A stretch of DNA of 5,906 nucleotides from Phycisphaerales bacterium UBA4658 (GTDB lineage Bacteria; Planctomycetota; Phycisphaerae; Phycisphaerales; UBA1924). Both the position numbers and the translations under genes were made by a program. Where the stretch lies: contig DHLW01000160.1 in NCBI GenBank assembly GCA_002405485.1, forward strand, positions 1 through 5,906, in the 5' to 3' direction. Shown piece after piece: positions 5,195 through 5,906 of the stretch. Every line of letters begins with the position of its first letter. Positions within the stretch are counted from its first letter, which is position 1. Under the pieces are notes generated by a model. That model was not told the DNA's origin. It saw nothing but the letters and a program-made list of their open reading frames with translations, and did no database searches.

Positions 5195-5906
5195 CCAGCG
5201 GGATGACCACCGACTCGTCGCAGACGCCGACGAGTTCGCAGACCCCGTCGAGCACGGGCTCATCGGGCATGAGCAGTTCCGGTGGCGGGAGTTCCTCGGG
5301 CGCGTCGAGTGGCATGTCGTCGGGCGCATCGTCGGGAATGTCCTCCGGTGGCAGTTCCGGCATGTCCTCTGGAATGTCGTCGGGCGGGTCGTCCGGTGGT
5401 TCATCGGGCGGCGGGTCGTCCGGCGGCGGGTCGTCGGGCGGTGGGTCGTCGGGCGGTGGCGGATCCAGCGGCGGCGGCAGCGGCCCCGGTGGGTCGGGCC
5501 CGGGCGGGTCCGGGCCTGGCGGCTCGGGGCCGGGTGGTTCTGGCCCGGGCGGGAGCGGTCCCGGCGGCTCCGGCCCCGGCTCCAACTGCGTGCTCGCGGG
5601 CACACCGGTGGTGCTGGCCGACGGTTCGACCAAGCCGGTCGAGAAGCTTCAGCCGGGCGATCGTGTCGCGGCGCTCGACGTGGCGGGCCTGGACCGCGAC
5701 GTGCCGTGGCGCGCTCAGTACCAGTGGCTCCGTCCCTGGGCCGAGGCGGCGCTCATGCCCGTCACCGGCACCGTCGGAAGTGTGAAGCTCGGCACGCACG
5801 AGGGGTTCGTCACCATCAACGGCCGCCTACGCCTGACGCCCGAGCACCCGGTGCTGCTCAAACGCAACGAGGAGATCGGCTTCGCGTCAGCGGAGTTCGT
5901 GCAGGT
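5188..5906 (+). CDS. Ser/Gly/Pro repeat protein with Hint (hedgehog/intein) domain, 3' partial
   Basis: The open frame runs off the window end. From the ATG at 5188 it opens with a Ser/Thr/Gln-rich stretch (TTDSSQTPTSSQTPSSTGSS). Then come nine SSG-X units, about five SSGGG units and nearly seven SGPGG units. Cys134 (codon 5587-5589) follows directly and begins a Hint domain: NCVLAGTPVVLADGSTKPVE, LQPGDRV, and then TPEHPVLL with the block-B T-x-x-H (Thr codon 5836, His codon 5845). Hint domains cleave or splice at that leading Cys, here exactly at the repeat boundary. The C-terminal half, including any terminal His-Asn, lies outside the window, so intein, bacterial intein-like and hedgehog types cannot be told apart. 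There is no signal peptide and no ribosome binding site at 5188; ATG 5206 is an alternative. The frame is open back to 5086 but reads as non-protein there. The N-terminus may be truncated. Confidence 0.78.
   Translation, partial: MSSSGMTTDSSQTPTSSQTPSSTGSSGMSSSGGGSSSGASSGMSSGASSGMSSGGSSGMSSGMSSGGSSGGSSGGGSSGGGSSGGGSSGGGGSSGGGSGPGGSGPGGSGPGGSGPGGSGPGGSGPGGSGPGSNCVLAGTPVVLADGSTKPVEKLQPGDRVAALDVAGLDRDVPWRAQYQWLRPWAEAALMPVTGTVGSVKLGTHEGFVTINGRLRLTPEHPVLLKRNEEIGFASAEFVQ
5293..5400 (+). repeat. 12-bp tandem repeat encoding nine SSGX units
   Basis: Nine consecutive four-residue units of the form SSG followed by A, M or G. Serine and glycine codons vary between copies (TCG, TCC, TCT, AGT; GGC, GGT, GGG, GGA), so the repeat is kept at protein level rather than being a fresh slippage product. 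Confidence 0.85.
5401..5478 (+). repeat. 15-bp tandem repeat encoding SSGGG units
   Basis: Four exact SSGGG units followed by one with an added leading Gly. The G-runs are spaced so that a canonical G-quadruplex pattern (GGG with loops of 5, 4 and 5 bases) lies at 5428-5453 on the coding strand. Confidence 0.82.
5479..5580 (+). repeat. 15-bp tandem repeat encoding nearly seven SGPGG units
   Basis: Six complete SGPGG units plus a final SGPG, ending one residue pair before the catalytic Cys of the Hint domain. Codon choice differs between units. A second dense G-run cluster (GGGTCGGGCCCGGGCGGG) lies at 5491-5508, although GGGCCCGGG could also fold as a hairpin. Confidence 0.85.

Noticed and set aside
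5293..5580. Regular short repeats that might suggest a CRISPR array.
   Set aside because: The units are contiguous 12- and 15-bp codon repeats with no spacers, and they encode a continuous peptide.
5076..5633. Minus-strand open frame of 185 residues rich in Pro, Asp and Glu (PPGPEPPGPDPP type).
   Set aside because: It is the antisense reading of the Ser/Gly/Pro repeats. The plus frame continues into a clear Hint domain, which fixes the coding strand.
5282..5785. Plus-strand Arg/Ala-rich open frame of 167 residues overlapping the repeat and Hint regions.
   Set aside because: Out of frame with the Hint motifs and of composition typical for a shifted reading of GC-rich DNA.

Overview
The window is GC-rich and looks chromosomal. 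It most likely comes from a planctomycete, probably of the Phycisphaerae/Phycisphaerales type. The best evidence is a secreted esterase ending in a short dockerin-like double calcium-loop module with a basic tail, a C-terminal arrangement I associate with that group. The Hint-domain protein behind a very long Ser/Gly/Pro repeat linker is compatible with this. Lineage is inferred from composition and protein architecture only; no rRNA or other marker is present.

Layout. (1) Positions 1-248 hold a strong plus-direction intrinsic terminator and a ~200-bp sequence that recurs collinearly at 1612-1811. (2) Positions 249-1373 (minus) encode a secreted PHB-depolymerase/LpqC-like esterase with a dockerin-like C-terminus. 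(3) Positions 1374-1989 hold no convincing gene. They carry two back-to-back plus-direction terminators and the second repeat copy. (4) Positions 1990-4773 (plus) are a compact four-gene operon: a small 72-codon protein, a DUF2924 protein, a large serine recombinase and a small helix-turn-helix protein. The last three are linked by ATGA stop/start overlaps and good ribosome binding sites. (5) Positions 4823-5194 (minus) encode a 123-residue protein of unknown function. (6) From 5188 to the window end (plus) runs an open frame of Ser/Gly and Gly/Pro/Ser repeats followed by a Hint (hedgehog/intein) domain, cut off by the window edge.

How the parts relate. The four-gene operon has the make-up of a minimal integrative element or integration module: a recombinase with catalytic, recombinase and zinc-ribbon regions plus a coiled coil, and three small partners, with no recognisable replication, conjugation, resistance or phage structural gene. 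Its attachment sites could not be located by eye. The right-hand side is suspicious. The start codons of the minus 123-residue gene and the plus Hint gene lie within 7 bp of each other, neither has a ribosome binding site, and the Hint protein has no signal peptide. This fits a junction in or near that spot, but remains inference.
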